NCBI RefSeq assembly: GCF_018917525.1
Contig: NZ_JAHLOS010000011.1
Span: 1 to 64,000, forward strand
DNA: 64,000 nucleotides
Direction: 5' to 3'
Origin: Enterococcus raffinosus
GTDB lineage: Bacteria; Bacillota; Bacilli; Lactobacillales; Enterococcaceae
The number at the start of each line of letters is the position of its first letter. Within the stretch, counting starts at the first letter, position 1. Under the pieces are notes generated by a model that was not told the DNA's origin, searched no databases, and worked only from the letters and a program-made list of their open reading frames with translations. Position numbers and translations under genes: made by a program. Shown here one piece after another: positions 52,735 through 60,921 of this stretch.

Positions 52735-53748
52735 ATGAGAAAAGCACGACTGATTTATAATCCAGTATCTGGAAAAGAAATTATGCGCACTAATTTGGCG
52801 GATATTTTAGATGCTATTGAAAAAGCAGGTTATGAAGCAAGTGCATTTGCCACGACTCCCGAGCCTGATTCAGCAAAAAATGAAGCGACTCGCGCCGCAA
52901 AGGCTGGTTTTGAATTAGTTGTCGCAGCAGGTGGGGACGGGACCATCAATGAAGTTGTAAATGGAATTGCCGGATTGGAAAAACGTCCTAAAATGGCAAT
53001 CATCCCAGCTGGAACAACCAATGACTATGCCCGCGCATTGAAAATTCCTCGCAACAATGTTAAGGCTGCTGCTGAGGTTATTCAGAAGCAGCAAACTGTT
53101 AAAATGGATATCGGTAAGGCAGCTGATACTTACTTCATCAATATTGCAGCAGGCGGATCACTGACTGAGTTGACCTATGAGGTTCCTTCTGAATTGAAGA
53201 GTATTTTTGGATACTTAGCATATCTAGCTAAAGGAGCAGAAATGCTCCCACGAATCAAACCAACCAAAATGCGTTTAGTTTATGAAGGTGGAGAATATGA
53301 AGGCAATGCTTCAATGTTTTTCTTAGGCTTAACGAACTCGATCGGCGGTTTTGAAACGATTGCGCCAGATGCAAAGTTGGATGATGGAAAATTTTCACTG
53401 ATTGTTGTAAAAACAGCAAATCTTTTTGAAATCGTCCGGTTGATTACGTTAGTATTGAATGGTGGTAAACACGTGAACGATTCAAAAGTTTTGTACGTGA
53501 AAACCAGTTTTTTAGATGCCAGCTTAATTGATACTGACAAGAAAATGATGATCAATTTGGATGGCGAATACGGCGGAGATGCACCAATGCGTTTTGAAAA
53601 TCTACATCAGCACATCGAGTTTTATGCGAACACTGATGAGATTGATGATGCAGCTATCTTAGGTCCTGATAACGAAAAAATAGAAGCAGGCATAGAACTC
53701 GTTAAGGAATATGAGAAAATTCAAGACGAAGAAGACTCAGAAGAATAA
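52735..53748 (+). CDS. dagK: Diacylglycerol kinase
   Basis: Soluble lipid kinase of the DgkB/YegS family that recycles diacylglycerol from teichoic-acid synthesis. The 337-residue protein starts with RLIYNPVSG, has the nucleotide loop GGDGTINEV (about 64) and IPAGTTNDYARAL, and ends in an acidic tail. It probably shares the gatCAB transcript; a terminator follows. Confidence 0.94.
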   Translation: MRKARLIYNPVSGKEIMRTNLADILDAIEKAGYEASAFATTPEPDSAKNEATRAAKAGFELVVAAGGDGTINEVVNGIAGLEKRPKMAIIPAGTTNDYARALKIPRNNVKAAAEVIQKQQTVKMDIGKAADTYFINIAAGGSLTELTYEVPSELKSIFGYLAYLAKGAEMLPRIKPTKMRLVYEGGEYEGNASMFFLGLTNSIGGFETIAPDAKLDDGKFSLIVVKTANLFEIVRLITLVLNGGKHVNDSKVLYVKTSFLDASLIDTDKKMMINLDGEYGGDAPMRFENLHQHIEFYANTDEIDDAAILGPDNEKIEAGIELVKEYEKIQDEEDSEE

Positions 53749-53755
53749 TTTGGAA

Positions 53756-53792
53756 AACAATCTCGCTTCAATTTGGCGGGATTGTTTTTTTT
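53756..53792 (+). terminator. Terminator of the gatCAB-dagK operon
   Basis: AACAATCTCGC and GCGGGATTGTT pair around an ATTTG-rich loop, followed by eight T. Confidence 0.85.
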
Positions 53793-53905
53793 GAAAATAA
53801 TTCTTCTATTCTTACAAAAGTCTTAAGGGAGATATAGTAGGGGGTGCCTTGCTTTTTCTAATAGAATTCATTAGAATAAGTAAATCAGCCTTAAAGGAGA
53901 ATAAC

Positions 53906-55270
53906 ATGACCACAGTAGAGAAAAATCAAACATATACCGTTACAGTCGATGACTTGTCGCATGAAGGGTTAGGCGTAGCTCATATTGATGGATACCCACT
54001 TTTTATCGAAAATGCTTTACCTGAGGAAGAAATGACAGTTAAAGCTGTTAAAGTTGGTAAAAAATTTGGATACGGAAAAGTGATCGAACGGTTTAACGCA
54101 AATCCGGAACGCCAAGAAGTCAAGAATCAAGATTTATTAAGAAGTGGTATTGCACCTTTAAGCCATATGACCTACAATTATCAATTACGTTTTAAACAGC
54201 AGCAAGTGGAAAAGGTTCTAAAAACAATCGCAAAACTACCAGAGCTGAGTGTAGCGGCTACTTTGGGAATGGAAAATCCGATTGGTTATAGAAACAAAGC
54301 TCAGATTCCAGTTCAAAAAGTCGATAGTCAGTTAATGACAGGCTTTTATCGTAAAAATTCTCATGTATTATTGCCGATTGAGGATTATTACATCCAAGAC
54401 CCTGAAATTGATCAAGCGATTATTACAGTGCGAGATATTTTACGACGTTTTAACGTAAAGGCTTATAATGAACGAGAAAACACAGGGTTTATTCGTCATA
54501 TTGTCATCCGTCGAGGGCACTATAGCCATGAAATGATGGTGACCCTAGTTACTCGAACGGAACGTTTCTTTAAGGGAACCGAAATTGCTGAAGTGATCAA
54601 AACAGAATTACCGGAAGTTGTTTCGGTTATTCAGAATATCAATCCAGAAAAGACTAATGTAATCATGGGTCGAGAGGAAAAGGTCTTATTTGGTAAATCG
54701 ACAATCAATGATACCTTGCTAGGTAAGGTTTATCAAATCTCTCCCCAATCATTCTATCAAGTAAATACAGAACAAACTGAGGTGTTATATCAAACTGCGA
54801 TTGAATTCGCTGATTTGAATGCTGAAGACATTGTAGTTGATGCTTATTGTGGAATCGGAACAATCGGTTTATCCTTAGCTGAAAAAGTTAAACATGTTTA
54901 TGGTGTAGAAATCGTGCCGCAGGCTATCGAAGATGCGAAAGCAAATGCGAAGAAAAATGGGATTGAAAATGCTAATTACGAAGTTGGTAAAGCTGAGAAG
55001 ATTATGCCGCGTTGGGCACGTGAAGGAATCGAGCCTTCTGTGATTTTTGTTGATCCACCACGAAAAGGGTTGGATGAAAAATTTATTGAAGCATCCGTTG
55101 CGGTTAATCCTGAAAAAATTATTTATATTTCTTGTAATCCAGCTACGTTAGCTAGAGATTTGAGAAGATATGAAGATCTTGGTTATCATGCTGTGAAGGT
55201 TCAGCCAGTAGATTTATTTCCACAAACATACCACGTTGAATCAGTAACGCTTCTTGTAAAGGCGGTGTAA
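53906..55270 (+). CDS. rlmD: 23S rRNA (uracil-5-)-methyltransferase, RlmCD/RumA type
   Basis: SAM-dependent enzyme of the TrmA/RumA family; Gram-positive relatives methylate U747 and U1939 of 23S rRNA. The 454-residue protein has an N-terminal TRAM domain (about 5-60), the SAM loop DAYCGIGTIGLSLA, motif FVDPPRKGLD and the catalytic Cys in YISCNPATLA. The iron-sulfur cysteine cluster of E. coli RlmD is missing: the equivalent region (about residue 75-90, LRSGIAPLSHM) has no cysteines. ATG 53906 follows AAAGGAG. Confidence 0.92.
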   Translation: MTTVEKNQTYTVTVDDLSHEGLGVAHIDGYPLFIENALPEEEMTVKAVKVGKKFGYGKVIERFNANPERQEVKNQDLLRSGIAPLSHMTYNYQLRFKQQQVEKVLKTIAKLPELSVAATLGMENPIGYRNKAQIPVQKVDSQLMTGFYRKNSHVLLPIEDYYIQDPEIDQAIITVRDILRRFNVKAYNERENTGFIRHIVIRRGHYSHEMMVTLVTRTERFFKGTEIAEVIKTELPEVVSVIQNINPEKTNVIMGREEKVLFGKSTINDTLLGKVYQISPQSFYQVNTEQTEVLYQTAIEFADLNAEDIVVDAYCGIGTIGLSLAEKVKHVYGVEIVPQAIEDAKANAKKNGIENANYEVGKAEKIMPRWAREGIEPSVIFVDPPRKGLDEKFIEASVAVNPEKIIYISCNPATLARDLRRYEDLGYHAVKVQPVDLFPQTYHVESVTLLVKAV

Positions 55271-55272
55271 AG

Positions 55273-55401
55273 ATGAATCAAAAAGAGAAAATGCTAGAAC
55301 TAATCAAAAAGAAACAGGGCGGCGGTCGTTCTGAGAAGATGGAAACACCTAAAAATGATCGCAAAAATATGCGTAAAGGACCAAAGATTTATAACAAGTA
55401 G
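55273..55401 (+). CDS. Small basic protein, 42 residues, unknown
   Basis: A 42-codon frame starting MNQKEKMLELIKKKQGGG and ending KGPKIYNK begins 2 bp after the methyltransferase stop; GGCGG in the end of that gene can act as ribosome site. It is strongly basic, with a GGGRSEK turn and an MRKGPKIY tail that look RNA- or protein-binding. I do not know its function. Its coupling to an rRNA methyltransferase hints at a ribosome link, which is inference. Confidence 0.65.
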   Translation: MNQKEKMLELIKKKQGGGRSEKMETPKNDRKNMRKGPKIYNK

Positions 55402-55424
55402 AATCTTAGAAAGGAGCAATTTCA

Positions 55425-55838
55425 TTGGGAAATATTTGGATGCAACGATTGACAAAGTTTTATCAAAAATACGCGTATTTAATGCGCGGGCGTTATGGTA
55501 GATTGGATCAAATCAATAAAGCCTTACTGATTGTATGGGCTGTGATGATGATTTTTGACCGTTGGATTCCGTTTTACATTGGAAATATTCTTGCAATTAC
55601 AGCTTTCGTGTTGGTGGTTTATCGTTTTTGCTCGAAAAAGATTTATCCGCGTAGCAACGAAAACCAAAAATTTATTCAGTGGCTTGCTCGTGTGAAAGAT
55701 TTCTTGAAAGGCAAAAATGGAACTTACCGTTATTTTAAATGTCCAGAGTGTAAACAAAAGATGCGTGCGCCAAAAGGTCGAGGGAAAATCAAGGTGACCT
55801 GCAAACATTGTCATACACAATTCGTGAAAAAGGTCTAG
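55425..55838 (+). CDS. Membrane protein with C-terminal zinc ribbon, TTG start
   Basis: A 137-residue protein with two hydrophobic spans (about 34-50 and 52-68) and a cytoplasmic zinc ribbon at the end (CPECKQKM and CKHCHTQF), a fold often used in binding. TTG 55425 has GGAG 8 bases upstream; the next ATG at 55440 does not. Function is unknown. It lies 23 bp after the small basic gene and probably in the same operon. Confidence 0.75.
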   Translation: MGNIWMQRLTKFYQKYAYLMRGRYGRLDQINKALLIVWAVMMIFDRWIPFYIGNILAITAFVLVVYRFCSKKIYPRSNENQKFIQWLARVKDFLKGKNGTYRYFKCPECKQKMRAPKGRGKIKVTCKHCHTQFVKKV

Positions 55839-55858
55839 TTTTTAAAACTAGGCTTTTT
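55827..55858 (+). terminator. Terminator-like palindrome overlapping the stop
   Basis: AAAAAG and CTTTTT flank the inner stem CTAGTTTT/AAAACTAG. The stem is AT-rich, so termination may be weak. Confidence 0.55.
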
Positions 55859-55889
55859 CTGATATTCTTGTAAATGAGAAGGTGAGAAA

Positions 55890-56558
55890 ATGAATTTAGT
55901 ATTAGTCCGCCATGGTGAAAGTGAAGCGAATTTTGAAAATTATTGGACTGGATGGCTGGATGTAGATTTGACTGAAAAAGGAATTGAGCAAGCTAAAGCA
56001 GCTGGTAATAAGATAAAGAAATACGGATTACTGATTGATATTGCTTTCGAATCAGTTTTAAAACGTTCAATTAAAACGGCACAAATGATTTTACAGGAAG
56101 CAGAAGCGAGTTTTGTTCCTGAATACAAAACCTGGCGCTTAAATGAACGTCACTATGGCGCATTAGTGGGCAAAAATAAGGAGATTATTGCAGAGCATTT
56201 TGGAGCAAAGCAAGTAAAAAAATGGCGAAGAGGCTTTGATGAAGTTCCTCCGCTAACTAAAGACAATCATTTTGATCGTCGATACAATCATTTGGACCCA
56301 CGATTGATACCGACTGGAGAAAGCTTACATATGACATCACAGAGAGTGATTCCTTTATGGCAGGATCAAATCGCACCGAGCTTGCTCGATGGAAAGACTG
56401 TTTTAGTATGCGGACATGGAAATAGTTTACGTGCGTTAGTACAATTTCTGGAAGATATTCCTACTAATCAAGTGGATCAAATTGAGATACCTAATGCTAC
56501 GCCAATGGTTTATGCTTTTGATTCACAATTAAAAATTATACAAAAAGAAATTTTATAA
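55890..56558 (+). CDS. gpmA: 2,3-bisphosphoglycerate-dependent phosphoglycerate mutase
   Basis: Histidine phosphatase-fold mutase of 222 residues. The phospho-histidine is in VLVRHGESEAN, and the GpmA-type blocks TGWLDVDLTEKG, SVLKRSIKTA, LNERHYGALVG and WRRGFDEVPP are present, as is GHGNSLRALV. The protein is slightly shorter than housekeeping GpmA (about 228-250). It sits beside a HAD phosphatase rather than glycolytic genes, so it may be a paralogue. Confidence 0.88.
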   Translation: MNLVLVRHGESEANFENYWTGWLDVDLTEKGIEQAKAAGNKIKKYGLLIDIAFESVLKRSIKTAQMILQEAEASFVPEYKTWRLNERHYGALVGKNKEIIAEHFGAKQVKKWRRGFDEVPPLTKDNHFDRRYNHLDPRLIPTGESLHMTSQRVIPLWQDQIAPSLLDGKTVLVCGHGNSLRALVQFLEDIPTNQVDQIEIPNATPMVYAFDSQLKIIQKEIL

Positions 56559-56588
56559 AAATAATAGATTAATTTAGAAAGGTATGTC

Positions 56589-57194
56589 ATGAATTACATT
56601 TGGGATTTTGATGGCACGTTATATGATACGTATCCAATCATGTTAAAAGCGTTGATGGAAACTTTTAAGGAGTTTAAGATTGAAAAAGATGAAAAAGAGG
56701 TTTATCGGAAAATAAAGACCGAATCGATCCGTCAAATGATTATTGACTGGCGTTTACCTGTACCAGATTTCGATCGAAAGTATCATGTTTATGAGGCACA
56801 GAAAAATAGGAACTCTTTTCCTTTTATTGAGACCAAGGAGACTTTGGAAAAATTACAAAATAAGGGTGGAAGACATTTTATTTTGACACATCGCACAGTG
56901 GATTCAACCTGGCAATTGCTAAAAAGAGATGGGTTAGATCCATTTATCGTTGATATCATTGGAAGTGATTCGAATTTTCCAAGGAAACCTGATCCAAGTG
57001 CAATTAACTATTTTATTGATAAATATCAGTTAGAGACTGAAAAAACTGTGATGATCGGCGACCGTAAACTAGATATCGAAGCTGGAAATAATGCTGGTGT
57101 ACAGACAGTTTTTTTTGATTTGGATCATTTAAATCAAGTTGTTAATGCGACTTATTTTATAAATAATTTAAAAGAAATGGTACAAATTTTCTGA
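56589..57194 (+). CDS. HAD-family hydrolase, phosphoglycolate phosphatase-like
   Basis: The 201-residue protein has HAD motif I WDFDGTLYDTYP at the start (two Asp), motif II LTHRTVD near 100, the motif III lysine in RKPDP and motif IV VMIGDRKLDIEAG. The cap is the small helical C1 type. Substrate is unknown. The ribosome site AGAAAGG lies just before ATG, 30 bp after gpmA. Confidence 0.87.
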   Translation: MNYIWDFDGTLYDTYPIMLKALMETFKEFKIEKDEKEVYRKIKTESIRQMIIDWRLPVPDFDRKYHVYEAQKNRNSFPFIETKETLEKLQNKGGRHFILTHRTVDSTWQLLKRDGLDPFIVDIIGSDSNFPRKPDPSAINYFIDKYQLETEKTVMIGDRKLDIEAGNNAGVQTVFFDLDHLNQVVNATYFINNLKEMVQIF

Positions 57195-57278
57195 GCAGAA
57201 AGCTATAATTAGGGAAAGGCTACTAATAAGTAAACTGTTTATTAAAGACATTATTTCAACTTGAGCGAGAGGTGTAAA

Positions 57279-57662
57279 ATGAAATTACAACGCGATCAGG
57301 AGGTCGTAGAATCTTTTAACTACGGAATTCCTCCAAAAGATCAGGTAGTGAAACAAAAATTGCTGATTAATTTCAGTCCATTGGAAGCAGTGGATCCTGG
57401 ATACCCACCTGAGAATAGCATTATGGGCGTAAGGATTGAATTCGTTCTTCCATTCGAAGAATTTATCATCGGCGGCGTTCTTTCTCAAGTGATTCATGTG
57501 ATTGATCGTCAAGTCAAACAACAAAACGATTTGACAGAAGCGGAAGCAAATGAGATGATTCGACCGATACTAAGATTGATCGAACGCATGGTTTATGAAA
57601 TAACAGAGATTGCATTAGATAAACCAGGTGTTAAAATCAATTTTTCATCCAATACAATTTAA
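57279..57662 (+). CDS. DUF1149 family protein
   Basis: A 127-residue soluble protein with the pattern of DUF1149, a Lactobacillales family with a SecB-like fold: MKLQRDQEVVESFNY at the start, INFSPLEAVD in the middle and EEFIIGGVLSQVIHVIDRQ near residue 65. Function is not established; the fold similarity to the SecB chaperone is general family knowledge. ATG 57279 follows GAGAGGTG. Confidence 0.82.
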   Translation: MKLQRDQEVVESFNYGIPPKDQVVKQKLLINFSPLEAVDPGYPPENSIMGVRIEFVLPFEEFIIGGVLSQVIHVIDRQVKQQNDLTEAEANEMIRPILRLIERMVYEITEIALDKPGVKINFSSNTI

Positions 57663-57664
57663 AA

Positions 57665-57729
57665 AACTCCACCTGAAAGTGACACTTGCTTCATAAAGTG
57701 ATCGTCATTTTTAAGGTGGAGTTCTTTTT
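57665..57729 (+). terminator. Terminator after the DUF1149 gene
   Basis: AACTCCACCT and AGGTGGAGTT form the outer stem, an inner AAGTGAC/GTCATTT pairing extends it, and CTTTTTG follows. Confidence 0.8.
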
Positions 57730-57770
57730 GTATATGATCATGAAAATTTCTTTGAAACAATGCAAATTTC

Positions 57771-57799
57771 AGGACAGATTATTTTATCTGAGTTATAAT
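57771..57799 (+). promoter_or_regulatory. Promoter of tcyP
   Basis: AGGACA (57771-57776) and TATAAT (57794-57799) are 17 bp apart and give a leader of about 120 nt. Confidence 0.5.
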
Positions 57800-57840
57800 T
57801 TAAAGGTCACTAAAATTTAGGGATCGCGCAGCTATATTTT

Positions 57841-57899
57841 AGGGTGTTTTGTTGAAGAACAAATACCGGGAACCTTTACTTCCTTTGACAGACTTGTCA
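57841..57899 (+). promoter_or_regulatory. Structured leader of tcyP
   Basis: A strong hairpin (GGTGTTTTGTT against AACAAATACC, 57842-57867, one bulge, GAAG loop) is followed at 57886-57899 by the palindrome TGACA-GACT-TGTCA. No T-run follows either, so transcription is not obviously ended. No known riboswitch or T-box consensus was recognised. Confidence 0.45.
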
Positions 57900-57929
57900 T
57901 TATAGAAAGTTATTTTAAGGAGGAATACA

Positions 57930-59321
57930 ATGACAACTCTGTTCACTGTATTAGTGATTCTATTGTTCGTTGCATTACTTGTGGCTTTCTACCAAATGCA
58001 AAAAAGACATGTAAAATTCTCTAATCGCGTTTTTGCTGGATTAGGCGCCGGAATTATTTTCGGTGGTGTTTTACAATTACTTTTGGGTAATGGTAGCAAA
58101 GTGATATCTCAAGCGATGGAATGGATTGGAATCGTTGGTAATGGTTATATTTCATTATTACAAATGTTAGTTATGCCTTTAGTATTTATTTCAATCGTTG
58201 GTGCCTTTACAAAAATGAAATCAAGCAAGAAGCTTGGAAAAATCAGTGCCAATGTTTTAATCACACTGTTAGCTACGACAGCAATCGCTGCTTTGATTGG
58301 GATTTTAGCTGTCATGGTCTTTGGTTTAGATGGTGCGACGTTTACTAAGGGAGCGGCTGAAACTGCTCGAATCAAAGAGTTGGCGGATCGTCAATCAATG
58401 GTTCAAAACTTTTCAATTCCGCAACAAATTTTATCCTTCATTCCAACCAATGTTTTTGCTGACTTTGCGGGAACCCGCCCAACAAGTACCATCGGTGTGG
58501 TTATTTTTGCGGCTTTTGTCGGGATTGCCTTTTTAGGCGTTCGTCGTAAAGCACCAAAAGAAGCGGAATTTTTTGCGAATTTAATTGATAGCTTATACAA
58601 AATTATTATGCGTATCGTGACTCTAGTGTTGCGTTTGACGCCATATGGTGTATTTGCTTTGATGACGAATGTATTAGCAACTAGTGATTTCGAAGCAATT
58701 GTTAATCTAGGTAAATTCATTTTGGCTTCTTATAGTGCATTGATTGTTGTTTTATTGGTTCACTCTATTATTCTTCTAGGTGTAAAAGTGAATCCAATCA
58801 ATTTCTTTAAGAAGGCTTTTCCAGCATTGAGCTTTGCGTTTACTTCACGTTCAAGTGCCGGAACGTTGCCTATGAATATTGAAACACAAACCAAAGCGTT
58901 AGGTGTAGATGAAGCTACGGCTAACTTTGCAGGAAGCTTTGGTATCTCGATTGGTCAAAACGGTTGTGCTGGCGTGTATCCAGCAATGCTTGCGACAATC
59001 GTAGCACCAACTGTTGGTGTAAATGTATTTGATCTGAAATTTATTGTGATGCTAATTGCTATCGTAACGATCAGTTCATTCGGTGTAGCTGGTGTCGGAG
59101 GCGGAGCAACTTTTGCCTCATTAATTGTATTAGGTGCGATGAACCTACCAGTGGCGATCGTTGGTTTAGTAATCTCCGTGGAACCCATGATTGATATGGC
59201 TCGTACCGCCGTTAATGTCAGTGGTAGTATGGTTGCTGGTGTTGTTACTAGTGAACGCATCCATGAATTAGACCGTGAAATCTTACATGATGAAAATACT
59301 TCGATCGAAGTAAATTCTTAA
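57930..59321 (+). CDS. tcyP: L-cystine symporter TcyP-like (DAACS family)
   Basis: Sodium/proton:dicarboxylate-type symporter. The 463-residue protein resembles TcyP, the cystine importer of Bacillus: N-terminal AFYQMQKRHVKFSNRVFAGL, LQMLVMPLVFISIVGAF, the hairpin SRSSAGTLPMNIE and the C-terminal transport domain VEPMIDMARTAVNVSG. Eight or more membrane spans are visible. AAGGAGG lies 7 bases before ATG. It is a single gene with its own leader and terminator. Confidence 0.9.
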   Translation: MTTLFTVLVILLFVALLVAFYQMQKRHVKFSNRVFAGLGAGIIFGGVLQLLLGNGSKVISQAMEWIGIVGNGYISLLQMLVMPLVFISIVGAFTKMKSSKKLGKISANVLITLLATTAIAALIGILAVMVFGLDGATFTKGAAETARIKELADRQSMVQNFSIPQQILSFIPTNVFADFAGTRPTSTIGVVIFAAFVGIAFLGVRRKAPKEAEFFANLIDSLYKIIMRIVTLVLRLTPYGVFALMTNVLATSDFEAIVNLGKFILASYSALIVVLLVHSIILLGVKVNPINFFKKAFPALSFAFTSRSSAGTLPMNIETQTKALGVDEATANFAGSFGISIGQNGCAGVYPAMLATIVAPTVGVNVFDLKFIVMLIAIVTISSFGVAGVGGGATFASLIVLGAMNLPVAIVGLVISVEPMIDMARTAVNVSGSMVAGVVTSERIHELDREILHDENTSIEVNS

Positions 59322-59328
59322 TGATATG

Positions 59329-59360
59329 AAAGGCTTGGCTAGCGCGACCAAGCCTTTTTT
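59329..59360 (+). terminator. Terminator of tcyP
   Basis: AAAGGCTTGG and CCAAGCCTTT pair around a 9-nt loop, followed by T. Confidence 0.9.
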
Positions 59361-59508
59361 GCTACACTCAACTTTAATGACAGCAGTGCTTCAATGAAGT
59401 CGGAACATTGGCTGTGGAGAGATATTTTTTATTGAATTAGCTTTAGAAGCTACTCTTTGATATATTGAGTGTATGTAGATTTAGAATAATTTTTTTGGAG
59501 TGAATATT

Positions 59509-59880
59509 TTGTTTAACGAACAAGTAAAAGTAATTTTGTATGCAAATAATGTGCGTAAGGCTAGTGATTTTTGGCAAAGTTTAGGATTTGTCGAGATTAG
59601 TTTTGAAGAATTGGATGGTTCGCAAGTGGCAGAAGTAGCAATGAGTCGAAATAGTACGACGCATCTGGTAATTTATGATCGAGAATTTATTGAAAAAAAT
59701 GATGATGAGGCTGCTGAGCCATCTCCTGCCTTAATTTTTGGAAGTGATGATGTTATGTCATTGTACAAAAAATTGCAGGAGGTGGAGGTCCAATTAGGAG
59801 AGTTAGCCCAAATTGGTGAAGAGTTTGTATTCAATTTTGTTGATGCAGATGGAAATTATTTTGTAGTGTCAGGTAATTAA
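59509..59880 (+). CDS. VOC/glyoxalase-fold protein, TTG start
   Basis: A 123-residue protein with two beta-alpha-beta-beta-beta units: VKVILYANNVRKASDFWQSLGF at the start (read in two parts, residues 6-27) and the DDVMSLYKKLQEV to FVDADGNYFVVSG end. This is the vicinal-oxygen-chelate fold of glyoxalases and drug-binding proteins. The classical metal His/Glu set is incomplete, so enzymatic activity is doubtful. TTG 59509 has GGAG 8 bases before it. It is followed 28 bp later by a phosphatase gene. Confidence 0.78.
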   Translation: MFNEQVKVILYANNVRKASDFWQSLGFVEISFEELDGSQVAEVAMSRNSTTHLVIYDREFIEKNDDEAAEPSPALIFGSDDVMSLYKKLQEVEVQLGELAQIGEEFVFNFVDADGNYFVVSGN

Positions 59881-59908
59881 TACGTTCTTTTGTAAGGGGC
59901 GAACATGA

Positions 59909-60637
59909 ATGAAGCAGGTTTTTGTAATTGGTGATGTTCACGGAAAATACGATATGTTTAAATCGGTTTTGGAAAAATTTCAGCCTGAGGAACAACAATT
60001 AATCCTGATTGGAGATCTGAATGATCGAGGTCCAAAAAGTAAAGACTGTTGGCTTTTAGGGATGGAACTTGTTGAAAAATACCAAGCAATTTATTTACGA
60101 GGGAACCATGAGCAGTATTTTCTGGAATTTATGGATAGTCCAGAAGATTGGTTTCCAAGTTATCTTTATAATGGTGGAAAAGAAACGATTGAAAGTTTGT
60201 TACATAAAGGTGCGACTGATGAATATTCGCCGACTGAGATTGCCATGATGATTCGTAGTCGGTACAAGAATATGCTGACCTTTTTAGCGGAACGTCCATT
60301 TTATTATGAATGGGGCGATTATGTCTTTGTTCATGCGGGGGTGGATTTAACAAAAGATTGGAAAGAGACATCTCTACAAGATTTCTTGTGGATTCGCGAA
60401 CCGTTTCATGAGGGGAAAAATAATACAGAAAAAACGATTGTATTTGGACATACTATTACTCCGATGTTATATGGAGACATGCAAACGACAGCTCTTTGGC
60501 AATCTGATGGAAAAATCGGAATTGATGGCGGTGCCGTCTTTGGCGGGACTTTACACGGAGTGGTTTTTGATAAAAATGGAATTGTTCATGATTATGAAAT
60601 CCCTAATACAGACGGACCGTGGCAACCAGATTTTTGA
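59909..60637 (+). CDS. PPP-type metallophosphoesterase
   Basis: The 242-residue protein has the metal-binding motifs GDVHGKYD, GDLNDRGP and GNHEQ at the spacing of bacterial serine/threonine or diadenosine-tetraphosphate phosphatases (PrpA/ApaH-like), with later histidines in FVHAGVD and FGHTIT. Two-metal hydrolysis is expected; the substrate could be a phosphoprotein or a dinucleotide. AAGGGG precedes the ATG. Confidence 0.88.
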   Translation: MKQVFVIGDVHGKYDMFKSVLEKFQPEEQQLILIGDLNDRGPKSKDCWLLGMELVEKYQAIYLRGNHEQYFLEFMDSPEDWFPSYLYNGGKETIESLLHKGATDEYSPTEIAMMIRSRYKNMLTFLAERPFYYEWGDYVFVHAGVDLTKDWKETSLQDFLWIREPFHEGKNNTEKTIVFGHTITPMLYGDMQTTALWQSDGKIGIDGGAVFGGTLHGVVFDKNGIVHDYEIPNTDGPWQPDF

Positions 60638-60676
60638 CTTTCAAAATACAATAACAATATTTGAAATCATTTTAAC

Positions 60677-60732
60677 ACGAACGCTCAAAGACTTTCTAAG
60701 CAGAAGGGAAAAATGAGTGTTCGTTTTTTTTT
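60677..60732 (+). terminator. Terminator after the phosphatase gene
   Basis: ACGAACGCTCA and TGAGTGTTCGT pair (one G-T), followed by nine T. The rest of 60733-60921 holds no convincing gene. Confidence 0.85.
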
Positions 60733-60921
60733 GTGATCTCAAGATTTTTTGATTTCAAATTACTTTTGTTAATTATCTTGAACAATCATTCGCAAAATGG
60801 CATAGTATTTTAAAGGAGTTTTGCTATAGTTCATATTGAAATTCTTTTGAGCTTAGTTTCGCACCATGTAATATCCTGTTTTTATGATTATGAAAATTGA
60901 GGAAGGAAATTCTTTTATACT

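Noticed and set aside
57885-57905. TTGACA followed by TTATAG as a tcyP promoter
   Set aside because: The spacing is only about 10 bp; the palindrome explanation or the TATAAT at 57794 fits better.
57800-57929. T-box, S-box or SMK riboswitch before tcyP
   Set aside because: The T-box sequence AGGGTGG and the SAM-riboswitch cores were not found.
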